A stretch of 7,657 nucleotides of DNA from Hyphomicrobiales bacterium (GCA_021775795.1 JAJFHB010000327.1:1-7657), one strand, 5' to 3'; shown: positions 1 through 6,516, numbered from the stretch's first letter. Numbers and translations are program-made. Notes: a model not told the origin generated them from the letters alone.

Positions 1-1
1 G

Positions 2-340
2 TTGGGTGAACGCGAAGAGCGATTGACCAATCTTGCCCGCTTACTCGCAAACGACGGTTACAATCAGACTGTCGCCAGCTATCCCGAGAATGAATACATT
101 GGGACGCGGGAAACCACGATTGGCGATTATGATGCCGTCGAGGTTGTCGGCAAGTACATCGATCCAAACCTCGGCCTGATGTATGTACGTATCGTCGGTA
201 TTCCCAACCCGAATGCGCCGGAAAGTGTCTGGACGGTTGCAAACGTCAAGGCTGACAGCGCCGCCTTCGAAAGCCTCGAGGATCTGGCCCGAACCCGTGC
301 CGGCACCGCTCTGAGGTTCTTCGAGTATCTCGAACAGTGA
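2..340 (+). CDS. Hypothetical protein, probable 3' end of a longer gene
   Basis: I do not recognise this protein. The reading frame is open to the left edge, and the only start near the edge is a TTG at position 2 whose upstream signal lies outside the window, so this is more likely the C-terminal ~112 residues of a longer protein than a complete gene. The visible part is acidic and mixed: a helical start, a hydrophobic beta-rich middle (around residues 44-68, with YVRIVGIPNP), and a helical end around residues 86-112. There is no membrane segment or cysteine in it. It ends with TGA 13 nt before the next gene on the same strand, so the two are probably co-transcribed. The long ORFs on the opposite strand here lack family resemblance and are treated as shadows. 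Confidence 0.6.
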   Translation: MGEREERLTNLARLLANDGYNQTVASYPENEYIGTRETTIGDYDAVEVVGKYIDPNLGLMYVRIVGIPNPNAPESVWTVANVKADSAAFESLEDLARTRAGTALRFFEYLEQ

Positions 341-353
341 GCCGAGACTGGGG

Positions 354-650
354 ATGAGTTGCGTCAGGAAGCTGGTTGTGACCGCGCTGATAGTGGCAGT
401 TCCCCTGCCGGCTCTCGCAGCCCTGCCGCCGCAATACCAAAATCTCAACGACCTGAACGTCATGGTCGCTTTCATCGAACAACATGACAAGGTTGCAGCA
501 GAGCTGCGACGCATAGATTTGGACACCTACACAATACATTTTGGTGAGGCCTGTGAAGCCCACTTCAAGCGCGGAGAAAGCCAATCTGAAATAGCGGGCC
601 CTGCCGCTGACCTTGAGTATCACTCAGCAACCTGCGCCATCGACTATTGA
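354..650 (+). CDS. Small secreted (periplasmic) protein with two cysteines
   Basis: A 98-aa protein of unknown function. Residues 1-22 form a classical Sec signal peptide: a basic start (VRK at 4-6), a hydrophobic core, and an ALA motif at 20-22 before the likely cleavage site. There is no lipobox cysteine at the cleavage site, so the mature protein of about 76 residues is probably soluble in the periplasm. It has exactly two cysteines, C67 and C94, which could form a disulfide, and an amphipathic helical part around residues 30-55. The ATG at 354 is preceded only by a weak purine run (CTGGGG). The gene follows the upstream one by 13 nt and probably shares its transcript. I cannot assign a family. 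Confidence 0.65.
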   Translation: MSCVRKLVVTALIVAVPLPALAALPPQYQNLNDLNVMVAFIEQHDKVAAELRRIDLDTYTIHFGEACEAHFKRGESQSEIAGPAADLEYHSATCAIDY

Positions 651-698
651 ACGGCAAACCCGAAGATGGCTGCGGCCGTCGGAAAGTGCCGGTGGTTA

Positions 699-1277
699 TC
701 AGCTGGGATCAAAGGATTGATTGCGGCGGCGGATGACCATGCCCGCAAACAACAACAAGACACTTCCGATCAGCAGCCACGAGCCAAGCCGGACCATTGC
801 GCCAGCACTTTGTGTTAGCCGTTCCACAATCTCGTCGTAGCTAACAAAAGTTTCTTCCTGATAGGCTTCATTGTAGGGATTATGTTCCTGGATCTGCCAG
901 ATGGTCATGGCGTTGCCGCTTCCGACTTCATCTTGCGCAACCCACAGGTCCAGGGCGTTCGATGTGAATTTGCGGACGCGCGGGTACTGGGGATGGCTTG
1001 AGGGATAGCGAAACTCGCCATCGACGCCTTCCAGCGTGAAATAGACCGAGGTCAGTGTCGGCAGTAACGAACCGGCGGGCGTGTCTGAAATATCGTCCCT
1101 GACATTGATGCTCGCTACATCGCCACTGAAGGTCACAAGGTCGCTTTGTTCAGGGTAATCTTCCGGCCACCAGTTGATGATGAAGGTCGCACCGAACAAG
1201 AGCGCCACAACACCGAAGAAGAAATACGGCCATAAGGGCAGGCGGCGGGCTAACAGTTTAGAAGCAAACATCTGCAC
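699..1277 (-). CDS. Two-span membrane protein of unknown function
   Basis: A 192-aa protein with two clear membrane helices: residues about 14-35 (aromatic-rich, after an RR pair) and about 164-182 (followed by RRR). Between them lies a ~125-residue soluble domain. With the positive charges inside, both ends are cytoplasmic and the central domain is periplasmic. That domain is rich in beta-type sequence and acidic residues (TSVYFTLEGVDGEFRYPS, around 77-95), but I do not recognise a named family, although the layout resembles DUF3592-type proteins. The start is uncertain between M1 and M3, both after a weak GAGTGCAG. It lies 55 nt downstream of the PLP-enzyme gene on the same strand with no terminator seen between them, so it could be co-transcribed. 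It converges on the 98-aa secreted-protein gene. Confidence 0.7.
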   Translation of the reverse strand: MQMFASKLLARRLPLWPYFFFGVVALLFGATFIINWWPEDYPEQSDLVTFSGDVASINVRDDISDTPAGSLLPTLTSVYFTLEGVDGEFRYPSSHPQYPRVRKFTSNALDLWVAQDEVGSGNAMTIWQIQEHNPYNEAYQEETFVSYDEIVERLTQSAGAMVRLGSWLLIGSVLLLFAGMVIRRRNQSFDPS

Positions 1278-1332
1278 TCACTATATCCAGATCGCTCCAA
1301 ATTCAATCGGTAGCAAGTGACTGTGAAGCGTT

Positions 1333-2655
1333 CTAAGCATGAATATAGTGCAGCCTGTCGAATTTGCCGCGCAAGTGTGAGACGTCCGCGGCGAGCTTTT
1401 CGGGCGCATCGGATTTCAGCGCTGTGGCGACGAGCGAGGCAAGCTGTGGCACGTCACTTTCGCTGACCCCCCAACGCACCAGTTCCGGCGTGCCGATACG
1501 AAGGCCGTTCATGTCGCCGTCAACCGCTGCTATCGGGAGGCCGATGCCACAGGCGAGAAATCCCGCCTTCCGCAAATGCTTCGAGGCTGCCTGTCCACCG
1601 CCATAGGGTGCTGCTTCGATGGCGAATTGGTGCGAAGATGTAAATCCGGCCGGGGTTGAAAAAACAGGAACTCCTTCAGCGCTGAGAGCTTCCGCAAATG
1701 CAGCTGCCAGTGTTGTCATGGCCGCTGCATAGGCTTTGCCATAGTCTCTCCAGTCCAGCATTGTGAGGGCGAGCGCTGCGGACTTCGCTGCGTCAAAATT
1801 AGCCGTCATGCCTGGGAAGGCAATGGCGTCCAATCGCTCTACAATCTCTGCATCGTTGGAGACGATAAGACCGCCCGCCGGCCCCCCAAGGCTCTTGTAG
1901 GTGCTCATGGTCATGAAGTGTGCACCCTCACTCAGAGGATTGGCCCAGGCGCTGCCGGCTATGATTCCGCATTGATGGGCGGCATCGAACATGACCTTTG
2001 CGCCCACGTCGTCTGCGATCTCGCGTATCTCGCGCACCGGGTGGGGGTAGAGGTTCAGGCTGCCACCGATCGTTATCAGTTTCGGGCGTTCTTTCACTGC
2101 AAGTGCGCGCAAGGCATTAATGTCGACGGTGTAACCATCGGCATTGACCGGTGCTTCAAGGCTTCTCAAGTGATAGAGGCCGGCACATCCCGGTTTTTGG
2201 TGTGTGACGTGCCCGCCAATAGAGGCCGGAGGTACAATGATTGTATCGCCGGGGGAGCAGGTCGCCATGAAACCATAAAGGTTTGCCAGCGCCCCGGAAG
2301 CGACCCGGATTTCGGCAAACTGTGCCTGAAAGACTTCAGCACATAACTCAGCGGCAATGACTTCGATTTCCTCGATCGCTTCCAGGCCCATCTCATACTT
2401 GTCGCCCGGATATCCCAGGGAAGGACGTGATCCAAGACCTGCCGCCAGCACTGCTTCTGCCCGCGGATTCATGACGTTTGTCGCCGGGTTGAGGTTGAAA
2501 CATTCGCGTTCATGAATGAAACGGTTTTGCGTGACCAGCGCATCGATATGAGAGGCAACGGCTTTGGAACTTTTCGACGAAACCTGTGTTGCGAGTTCCT
2601 GAATATAGTTCTCACAATCCGTTGGTACCCAGTTCCTGCGCGTCAGTGCGGTCAT
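1333..2655 (-). CDS. SHMT-family PLP-dependent enzyme (divergent, glyA-like)
   Basis: A 440-aa fold-type I PLP enzyme of the serine hydroxymethyltransferase family, cytosolic, near the usual 415-430 aa. Conserved features, with E. coli GlyA numbers: GGHVTH with H149 (H126, stacks on PLP), DAAH with D224 and H227 (D200, H203), the PLP lysine K254 in STYKSLGGPAGG (K229), and R386 in GLRIGTPE (R363, binds the substrate carboxylate). The folate/serine pocket is altered: LIASEN reads LNPATN (S35 to A58, E36 to T59), YAEGYPG reads PSLGYPG (Y55 to P78, E57 to L80), Y65 is E88 and H228 is Y253. I infer an aldol-cleaving or transferring enzyme acting on an amino acid, but not ordinary GlyA; an alpha-methylserine-type or folate-independent reaction is possible. 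The frame is open 44 codons further upstream, but the ATG at 2655 has an AGGAG at 6 nt and matches the family's N-terminus. Transcribed divergently from the LysR gene. Confidence 0.88.
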   Translation of the reverse strand: MTALTRRNWVPTDCENYIQELATQVSSKSSKAVASHIDALVTQNRFIHERECFNLNPATNVMNPRAEAVLAAGLGSRPSLGYPGDKYEMGLEAIEEIEVIAAELCAEVFQAQFAEIRVASGALANLYGFMATCSPGDTIIVPPASIGGHVTHQKPGCAGLYHLRSLEAPVNADGYTVDINALRALAVKERPKLITIGGSLNLYPHPVREIREIADDVGAKVMFDAAHQCGIIAGSAWANPLSEGAHFMTMSTYKSLGGPAGGLIVSNDAEIVERLDAIAFPGMTANFDAAKSAALALTMLDWRDYGKAYAAAMTTLAAAFAEALSAEGVPVFSTPAGFTSSHQFAIEAAPYGGGQAASKHLRKAGFLACGIGLPIAAVDGDMNGLRIGTPELVRWGVSESDVPQLASLVATALKSDAPEKLAADVSHLRGKFDRLHYIHA

Positions 2656-2661
2656 GATGCT

Positions 2662-2666
2662 CTCCT
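2662..2666 (-). promoter_or_regulatory. Ribosome binding site fixing the SHMT-like start
   Basis: Read on the minus strand, AGGAG is followed by 6 nt (AGCATC) and then ATG at 2655. This near-perfect Shine-Dalgarno decides between this start and the longer open frame reaching back to 2787, which would run into the LysR gene and has no such signal. Confidence 0.75.
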
Positions 2667-2686
2667 GAAGTAATACAGGCACCAGA

Positions 2687-2721
2687 CCAAATTTGCTGGC
2701 GCTGCGCAAACCAGATTTGCT
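2687..2721. promoter_or_regulatory. Candidate LysR operator in the divergent promoter region
   Basis: The 98 bp between the SHMT-like and LysR starts hold two near-identical 11-mers, CCAAATTTGCT (2687-2697) and CCAGATTTGCT (2711-2721), 10 of 11 identical and 24 bp apart. Between them is GCAAA (2706-2710), giving the inverted pairs TTTGC-N9-GCAAA (2692-2710) and GCAAA-N5-TTTGC (2706-2720). CAAATTTG (2688-2695) is itself palindromic. Multiple half-sites in a short divergent intergenic region are what LysR-type regulators use for autoregulation and activation of the neighbouring gene. The assignment to this regulator is inferred. No convincing -35/-10 pair was identified for either direction. 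Confidence 0.45.
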
Positions 2722-2753
2722 ATGTTTCGCCGTAGAAAAACTAGGGGTCAAAA

Positions 2754-3641
2754 ATGTCAATATTGCCTCCACGTCCCAAAGGGCCACCTCTCAATGCCCT
2801 GCGGGCCTTTGAAGCGGCGGCTCGTCTTGGTGGTTTCGCAGCTGCGGCCGATGAGCTTTGTGTGACGGCTGGCGCGGTTGCCCAACATATCAAGGCGCTG
2901 GAAGCCTGGGCCGGTGCCGCGCTTTTTGAGCGTCGCTCGCAAGGCGTGGAACTCACCGTGTTGGGAGCGGGGTTGTGTTCAGAATTCACAGCCGCATTTG
3001 ACCACATGGGGGAAGCGGTCCTGTCCTTGCGGGCGCGCGCCACGCCTCAGCACATTCGCATTGCCGCCCTGCCGAGTGTGGCGCAACTCTGGTTGTCACC
3101 GAGGTTGCCCGCCATACGGATGGCGGCGTCCGACGTCACTGTTTCCGTCACCGCAATGGAGACACGGCCGAACCTGAAGCGTGAACCGTTTGATATGAGT
3201 ATTTTCTACGATGGCGAAAAGTCATCGCCCGATTCCATCATGATTGCAGCGGACGTTATCTTTCCGGTGTGCGCGCCACAGTTGGCTGGCCGTTTGAAAA
3301 CTCCGGCAGATCTCGCATGTTTGCCGCTGCTCCATGATGCAGCTTGGCGGGACGACTGGGACATTTGGTTGAAGGCTGTCGGCGATGGCGCTGCGATGGC
3401 AATCAGCGGCCCGGTCTTTTCGCTCTATAGCCTTGCTGTGGAAGAAGCCAAAAATGGTGCCGGTGTTCTCATGGGGCATGAGGCCCTCGTTCGTGATCAC
3501 CTCACCAATGGTCAGTTGGTGGCACCCTTCACGGAAGCCGTCACTCTCAAGCGGGCCCTGACAGTTGAAGTGGCATATCCTCTCGAGGACAACCAGACCT
3601 TGAACGGTATAGTGGCAGCACTTGTTGACGGCCGCAGGTAA
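2754..3641 (+). CDS. LysR-type transcriptional regulator, GcvA-like
   Basis: A 295-aa LysR-family regulator, the family's normal length. Residues about 13-72 are the winged helix-turn-helix; LNALRAFEAAARLGGF followed by AAADELCVTAGAVAQHIKALE is the typical GcvA-subgroup pattern, and LFERRSQGVELT forms the wing. Residues about 98-292 are the two-lobed periplasmic-binding-type effector domain, with RIAALPSVAQLWLSPRLP at its start. The ATG has AGGGG at 2743-2747, 6 nt upstream. The gene is divergent from the SHMT-like enzyme and shares a 98-bp promoter region with it, so that enzyme is its most likely target. The genes downstream on the same strand may be targets or may be co-transcribed. The ligand is unknown; amino acids or their derivatives are common in this subgroup. 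Confidence 0.92.
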   Translation: MSILPPRPKGPPLNALRAFEAAARLGGFAAAADELCVTAGAVAQHIKALEAWAGAALFERRSQGVELTVLGAGLCSEFTAAFDHMGEAVLSLRARATPQHIRIAALPSVAQLWLSPRLPAIRMAASDVTVSVTAMETRPNLKREPFDMSIFYDGEKSSPDSIMIAADVIFPVCAPQLAGRLKTPADLACLPLLHDAAWRDDWDIWLKAVGDGAAMAISGPVFSLYSLAVEEAKNGAGVLMGHEALVRDHLTNGQLVAPFTEAVTLKRALTVEVAYPLEDNQTLNGIVAALVDGRR

Positions 3642-3707
3642 GAACAACGCGCCGCAATTGCCTATCAAACGGTTCCGTGTGGCCATAAAGCGCTCTAGAC
3701 TGACAAC

Positions 3708-4628
3708 ATGAGTGCTTCAGACAATCAGAATTTCAGCTTTCAAACCATCGCCGCCAACGGCATGGATCTTCACTGCGCTTCTTGCGGGGATGTAGACAAG
3801 CCGCTGTTCGTGTTTCTGCATGGCTTTCCGGAATTCTGGCGTGGCTGGTCAGCAGTGATGCCGCACTTCGCGGGCAGCCACCATTGTGTGGCTCCAGACC
3901 AGCGTGGCTACAATCTTTCAAGCAAACCTGAAGGCCGCGATGCCTATAAGGTTCGTCATCTGGTCGCGGACCTCCACGCTCTCGCCCAGGCTCTTTCACC
4001 CGACAGGCCGTTTGTCCTCGCCGGGCACGACTGGGGTGCCTCGGTGGCTTATGCCTACGCAATGCATTTCCCAGACAGATTACGCGGCCTCATTATTGCC
4101 AATGGCGTGCATCCAGCGCCCTTCCAAAAGGCTCTCATAGAGGATCCCGGGCAGATTGCGGCGAGCCAGTACATTCATCTGCTGCGCAGCGAACGGGCAG
4201 AAGAGGTGCTTTCCCGAAACAAATACGAGAAACTGTTGAGCATGCTCGACCGGTTTTCGACCGCACCGTTTCTGACCCCAGAACTCAAGGCCGCTTATCT
4301 CGCGGCGTGGTCGCATCCCGGCGCCCTGACAGGCATGCTCAACTGGTACCGTGCATCACCTCTTCATGTGCCACTGGCCGATGAAGTGCCGGATGTGACC
4401 AAGGCCCTGGAAATGAAACCCGAGACACTTCAGGTTAACGTGCCGCATCTGCTAGTGCACGGTCTTCGTGACCAGGCACTGTTGACGGTTTCCTTTCAGG
4501 GACTTGAAGCATTCGCAGCTGACCTGGAAGTGAGTGAAGTGAAGGAGGCGGGTCATTGGATACTGCACGAAAGACCAGAGCAGGCAGCGGGGGCCATTGC
4601 TGACTGGCTGGCCCGCAAAGGCATCTGA
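3708..4628 (+). CDS. Alpha/beta hydrolase, epoxide hydrolase type
   Basis: A 306-aa alpha/beta hydrolase of the epoxide hydrolase/haloacid dehalogenase-like group, cytosolic with no signal peptide. Visible residues: the oxyanion motif HGFPE (38-42), the nucleophile elbow GHDWG with Asp108, the acid Asp255 in HGLRDQ, and His283 in AGHW. A cap domain of about residues 140-225 carries Tyr155 (SQYIHL) and Tyr214 (NWYRAS), in the positions of the two epoxide-polarising tyrosines of soluble epoxide hydrolases. The W after the nucleophile and the tyrosine pair favour epoxide hydrolase over fluoroacetate dehalogenase, which has GHDRG. Expected chemistry is water addition through an ester intermediate on Asp108. 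The ATG lacks a Shine-Dalgarno; GACTGACAAC precedes it, so the gene may have a very short leader or depend on upstream translation. It lies 66 nt after the LysR gene. The natural substrate is unknown. Confidence 0.88.
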   Translation: MSASDNQNFSFQTIAANGMDLHCASCGDVDKPLFVFLHGFPEFWRGWSAVMPHFAGSHHCVAPDQRGYNLSSKPEGRDAYKVRHLVADLHALAQALSPDRPFVLAGHDWGASVAYAYAMHFPDRLRGLIIANGVHPAPFQKALIEDPGQIAASQYIHLLRSERAEEVLSRNKYEKLLSMLDRFSTAPFLTPELKAAYLAAWSHPGALTGMLNWYRASPLHVPLADEVPDVTKALEMKPETLQVNVPHLLVHGLRDQALLTVSFQGLEAFAADLEVSEVKEAGHWILHERPEQAAGAIADWLARKGI

Positions 4629-4703
4629 TCCTCAAGCTTGCCAAGCATGCACCCAATTCTCTAAGCCTTGCAGTAGCGAAATCAAAGCAATCGAGGTGTC
4701 AAA

Positions 4704-5468
4704 GTGAGTGATGTAGCGGCCATAGCGCACGGCGCAGTGACGGTGCTGGAAATCCAGCGTCCGCCACACAACTTCTTCGATACGTCCCTCATTGCCGAAA
4801 TCGCTTCAAACCTCGAAAAGCTGGATGAGGACAATGACTGCCGTGCCGTCGTCCTCGCAGCTGAAGGCAAATCGTTTTGTGCGGGAGCAGCCCTCAGGGG
4901 TAAATCGGAGGGCAAGGCTCAACCTCTCGAGGCGGCGACACTTTATGATGCGGCGCGGCGCATTTACGCCTGCACAAAACCCGTCATCGCGGCCGTGCAG
5001 GGGGCGGCAATCGGCGGTGGGTTTGGCCTCGCCATGGCCTGCGACTTCCGCGTTGGCTGCGCTGAAACCCGACTTTCTGCGAATTTCACCAAGCTTGGTT
5101 TTCATCCAGGCTTTGGCCTGACTGTAACTCTGCCGAAAATTGTCGGCCCACAAACAGCATCTCTTCTGTTTCTTTCAAGCCGTAGGCTGAAAGGCGAGGA
5201 GGCCTTTGATCTGGGACTGCTCGATCAGATTGTGGATCTGGGCGAGGTCCGCACCGCCGCCATAGCGCTGGCGCAGGAACTGGCGGACTGTGCGCCACTT
5301 GCGGTCCAGTCAACCCGTGCGACCCTGCGCCAGGGGCTGTATGAAGCGGTGGATCAGGCTTTGAAACGTGAGCTTGCCATGCAGACCGAACTCCAGGGCA
5401 CCAATGATTACCGCGAAGGCGTGGCGGCCGTCAGCGAGCGCCGCCCTGCGTTGTTTACCGGGACATAA
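4704..5468 (+). CDS. Crotonase (enoyl-CoA hydratase/isomerase) family protein lacking both catalytic Glu
   Basis: A 254-aa crotonase-fold acyl-CoA-binding enzyme of normal length. The two oxyanion-hole elements are present: FCAGA (58-62) and GGGFGLAMACDFR (104-116, with G105 matching rat G141). However the two glutamates of the hydratase are replaced: rat E144 matches G108 and E164 matches F128 in SANFTKLGFHPGFG. Syn-hydration of enoyl-CoA in the standard way is therefore unlikely. It could be another crotonase reaction (isomerase, thioesterase, dehalogenase or C-C bond chemistry) or a binding protein. The start is GTG with GAGG 7 nt upstream, which sets the N-terminus at SDVAAIAHG. The gene follows the alpha/beta hydrolase by 75 nt on the same strand, probably in one operon. 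The C-terminus ERRPALFTGT is typical of the family, so the TAA at 5466 is a genuine end. Confidence 0.9.
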   Translation: MSDVAAIAHGAVTVLEIQRPPHNFFDTSLIAEIASNLEKLDEDNDCRAVVLAAEGKSFCAGAALRGKSEGKAQPLEAATLYDAARRIYACTKPVIAAVQGAAIGGGFGLAMACDFRVGCAETRLSANFTKLGFHPGFGLTVTLPKIVGPQTASLLFLSSRRLKGEEAFDLGLLDQIVDLGEVRTAAIALAQELADCAPLAVQSTRATLRQGLYEAVDQALKRELAMQTELQGTNDYREGVAAVSERRPALFTGT

Positions 5469-5486
5469 AACCTTCAGCGTCGACTG

Positions 5487-5636
5487 GTGAAATCCAGCAC
5501 GGAGGCTCGCATCGAAAGGCGGCTTACGGCTGACCCAATGAACGAGCCTTTTGACAAGCTGATTGCCGATGCTGAGGGGCAGATGTCATTGGAACAAACG
5601 CCCCATGATCTCTTCGCTGACCAGCTGCAGGTTTAA
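5487..5636 (+). CDS. Possible small ORF (32-49 aa), unrecognised
   Basis: Directly after the crotonase stop the same frame stays open for 55 codons to TAA at 5634-5636. A GTG at 5487 would give 49 aa and an ATG at 5538 would give 32 aa (beginning MNEPFDKLIADAEGQ). The sequence is acidic and helix-like, its codons look like those of the neighbours, and it has no cysteine or membrane segment. Neither start has a normal ribosome binding site; a GGAGG at 5501-5505 is too far from the ATG. I know no family for it. It may be a small protein, the remnant of a larger gene, or chance. A read-through extension of the crotonase is less likely because the crotonase C-terminus is already complete. Confidence 0.3.
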   Translation: MKSSTEARIERRLTADPMNEPFDKLIADAEGQMSLEQTPHDLFADQLQV

Positions 5637-5788
5637 CAGAGAGGGTGTCCTATCGTTGCGGAAATCCAGGATGTACAGCGGACAATTGGCATGCCAGCAT
5701 TCTCCGTATTGGCTTACTCAAACGGCAGTGCATTTGCGCACTTTGCAAACCGTCCGTGTTCAACAAGCAAGCTGGTTGTGACTATCCT
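5637..5788 (+). other. Stretch between crotonase and cupin genes without a confident gene
   Basis: Together with the weak small ORF before it, the ~320 bases from 5469 to 5788 hold no gene I can support firmly. The frame of the downstream cupin stays open back to 5621, with a GTG at 5645, but the extra N-terminal residues it would add include six cysteines in 45 residues, a composition unlike the rest of the window and outside the known domain. The overlapping ORF in the next frame (5563-5781) is basic and low in family character. I therefore read this stretch mainly as leader and promoter sequence for the cupin gene. Confidence 0.45.
5727..5750. promoter_or_regulatory. Candidate operator upstream of the DMSP-lyase-like gene
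   Basis: This short stretch contains TTTGC (5733-5737), the perfect palindrome TTTGCAAA (5742-5749), the inverted pair TTTGC-N7-GCAAA, and a second inverted pair AGTGC-N6-GCACT (5727-5742). The half-sites and the following GCAAACC match those in the LysR/SHMT promoter region at 2687-2721. It lies 40-60 bp before the likely start of the cupin gene, and a weak promoter-like pair follows (TTCAAC at 5759 and TATCCT at 5783, 18 bp apart). TTTGC/GCAAA pentamers are common in this window, so a shared regulator is only a hypothesis. Confidence 0.3.
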
Positions 5789-6490
5789 GTGAAAAGAAGC
5801 TCCTCCCCAAACCCGACAAAAGTTGTGAATCTTGTACTTGCAATCAAGTCACATCTTGAAAGCAGGCGGCGTGAGCATCTGGAAGTTGACCATGTTCTTC
5901 GCAAACTTGATGTGGCGACATCCGCGGATGGGCATCATTTCGGATCGCAGACAGCACCATCAATGCACCGCAACGCCCTTTTGAAAGCCTTGCGCAATGT
6001 TTCTACCCCGCTCCTGGAACCAATAGCATCGGCACTTGAGGTTGCCTGTGAAGAGTTGCCGTGGCGGGTAGACAGGGGATTGTTCTATGCCGGTGAAGCA
6101 GACGTCGGTGCGGGATATCTGAACGGTAACATGCATTGTGTTCTTGTTGGCCCTGATGGTTGTGCGTTGAAGAGCGATGACCTGTTGTTCGGGCTGTTCT
6201 TGTTGACCCCGCAAACTCTGTATCGCGACCACAATCACAAGGCGCCTGAGCTGTATCTGAATCTAAGCGGCGTTAGTGGCTGGCGCTTTGGCGGCGGCAG
6301 CTGGCGAGACTATGACCCAGGGACAATTCTTTGGAATGCCCCTTATGCGGTTCATGCAACCCGGGTTTACGGCGAGCCTTGGCTCTCCATCTTCGCCTGG
6401 ACTGATCATATCGACAGCATCTGCAATGTTGTGCCTGCTGACGATTGGCACGACGTCGAGACCCTGCTGCATCGAGACAATGACGGCTAG
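5789..6490 (+). CDS. DMSP lyase family cupin (DddQ/DddL-like)
   Basis: A single-domain metal-dependent cupin, about 233 aa from the GTG at 5789. The core is LYRDHNHKAPELYLNLSG, a cupin motif HxH(x)3E(x)6G, followed by WNAPYAVH. It matches DddQ residue for residue: Y145 (Y120), H148 (H123), H150 (H125), E154 (E129), Y156 (Y131, catalytic base) and H189 (H163, with one residue insertion). DddQ-type enzymes cleave dimethylsulfoniopropionate to dimethyl sulfide and acrylate, but the family is broad and many members are untested, so the substrate here is inferred. The ~100-residue helical N-terminal part before the cupin resembles the longer DddL-type layout. The start is uncertain: GTG 5789, GTG 5825 and the far GTG 5645 all lack a good Shine-Dalgarno. 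It is on the same strand as the crotonase, 320 bp downstream, and ends before a terminator at 6611-6643. Confidence 0.8.
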   Translation: MKRSSSPNPTKVVNLVLAIKSHLESRRREHLEVDHVLRKLDVATSADGHHFGSQTAPSMHRNALLKALRNVSTPLLEPIASALEVACEELPWRVDRGLFYAGEADVGAGYLNGNMHCVLVGPDGCALKSDDLLFGLFLLTPQTLYRDHNHKAPELYLNLSGVSGWRFGGGSWRDYDPGTILWNAPYAVHATRVYGEPWLSIFAWTDHIDSICNVVPADDWHDVETLLHRDNDG

Positions 6491-6516
6491 TCCATAGATC
6501 GCTTGTATATCAGTCG

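Noticed and set aside
41..526. 161-aa minus-strand ORF over the first two genes
   Set aside because: It lies antisense to a gene with a clear signal peptide and an in-operon arrangement and shows no domain of its own.
665..680. Hairpin GATGGC/GCCGTC between the convergent genes at 650 and 699
   Set aside because: The stem is six pairs with one wobble and no T-run follows on either strand, so terminator function is not supported.
2656..2787. N-terminal 44-residue extension of the SHMT-like enzyme
   Set aside because: It overlaps the start of the LysR gene, has no family resemblance, and the ATG at 2655 has a strong AGGAG at correct spacing.
4746..5670. GAAATCCAG-type 9-mers at about 4748, 5489 and 5660
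   Set aside because: They are short, the first is inside the crotonase coding sequence, and the flanks differ, so chance is sufficient.
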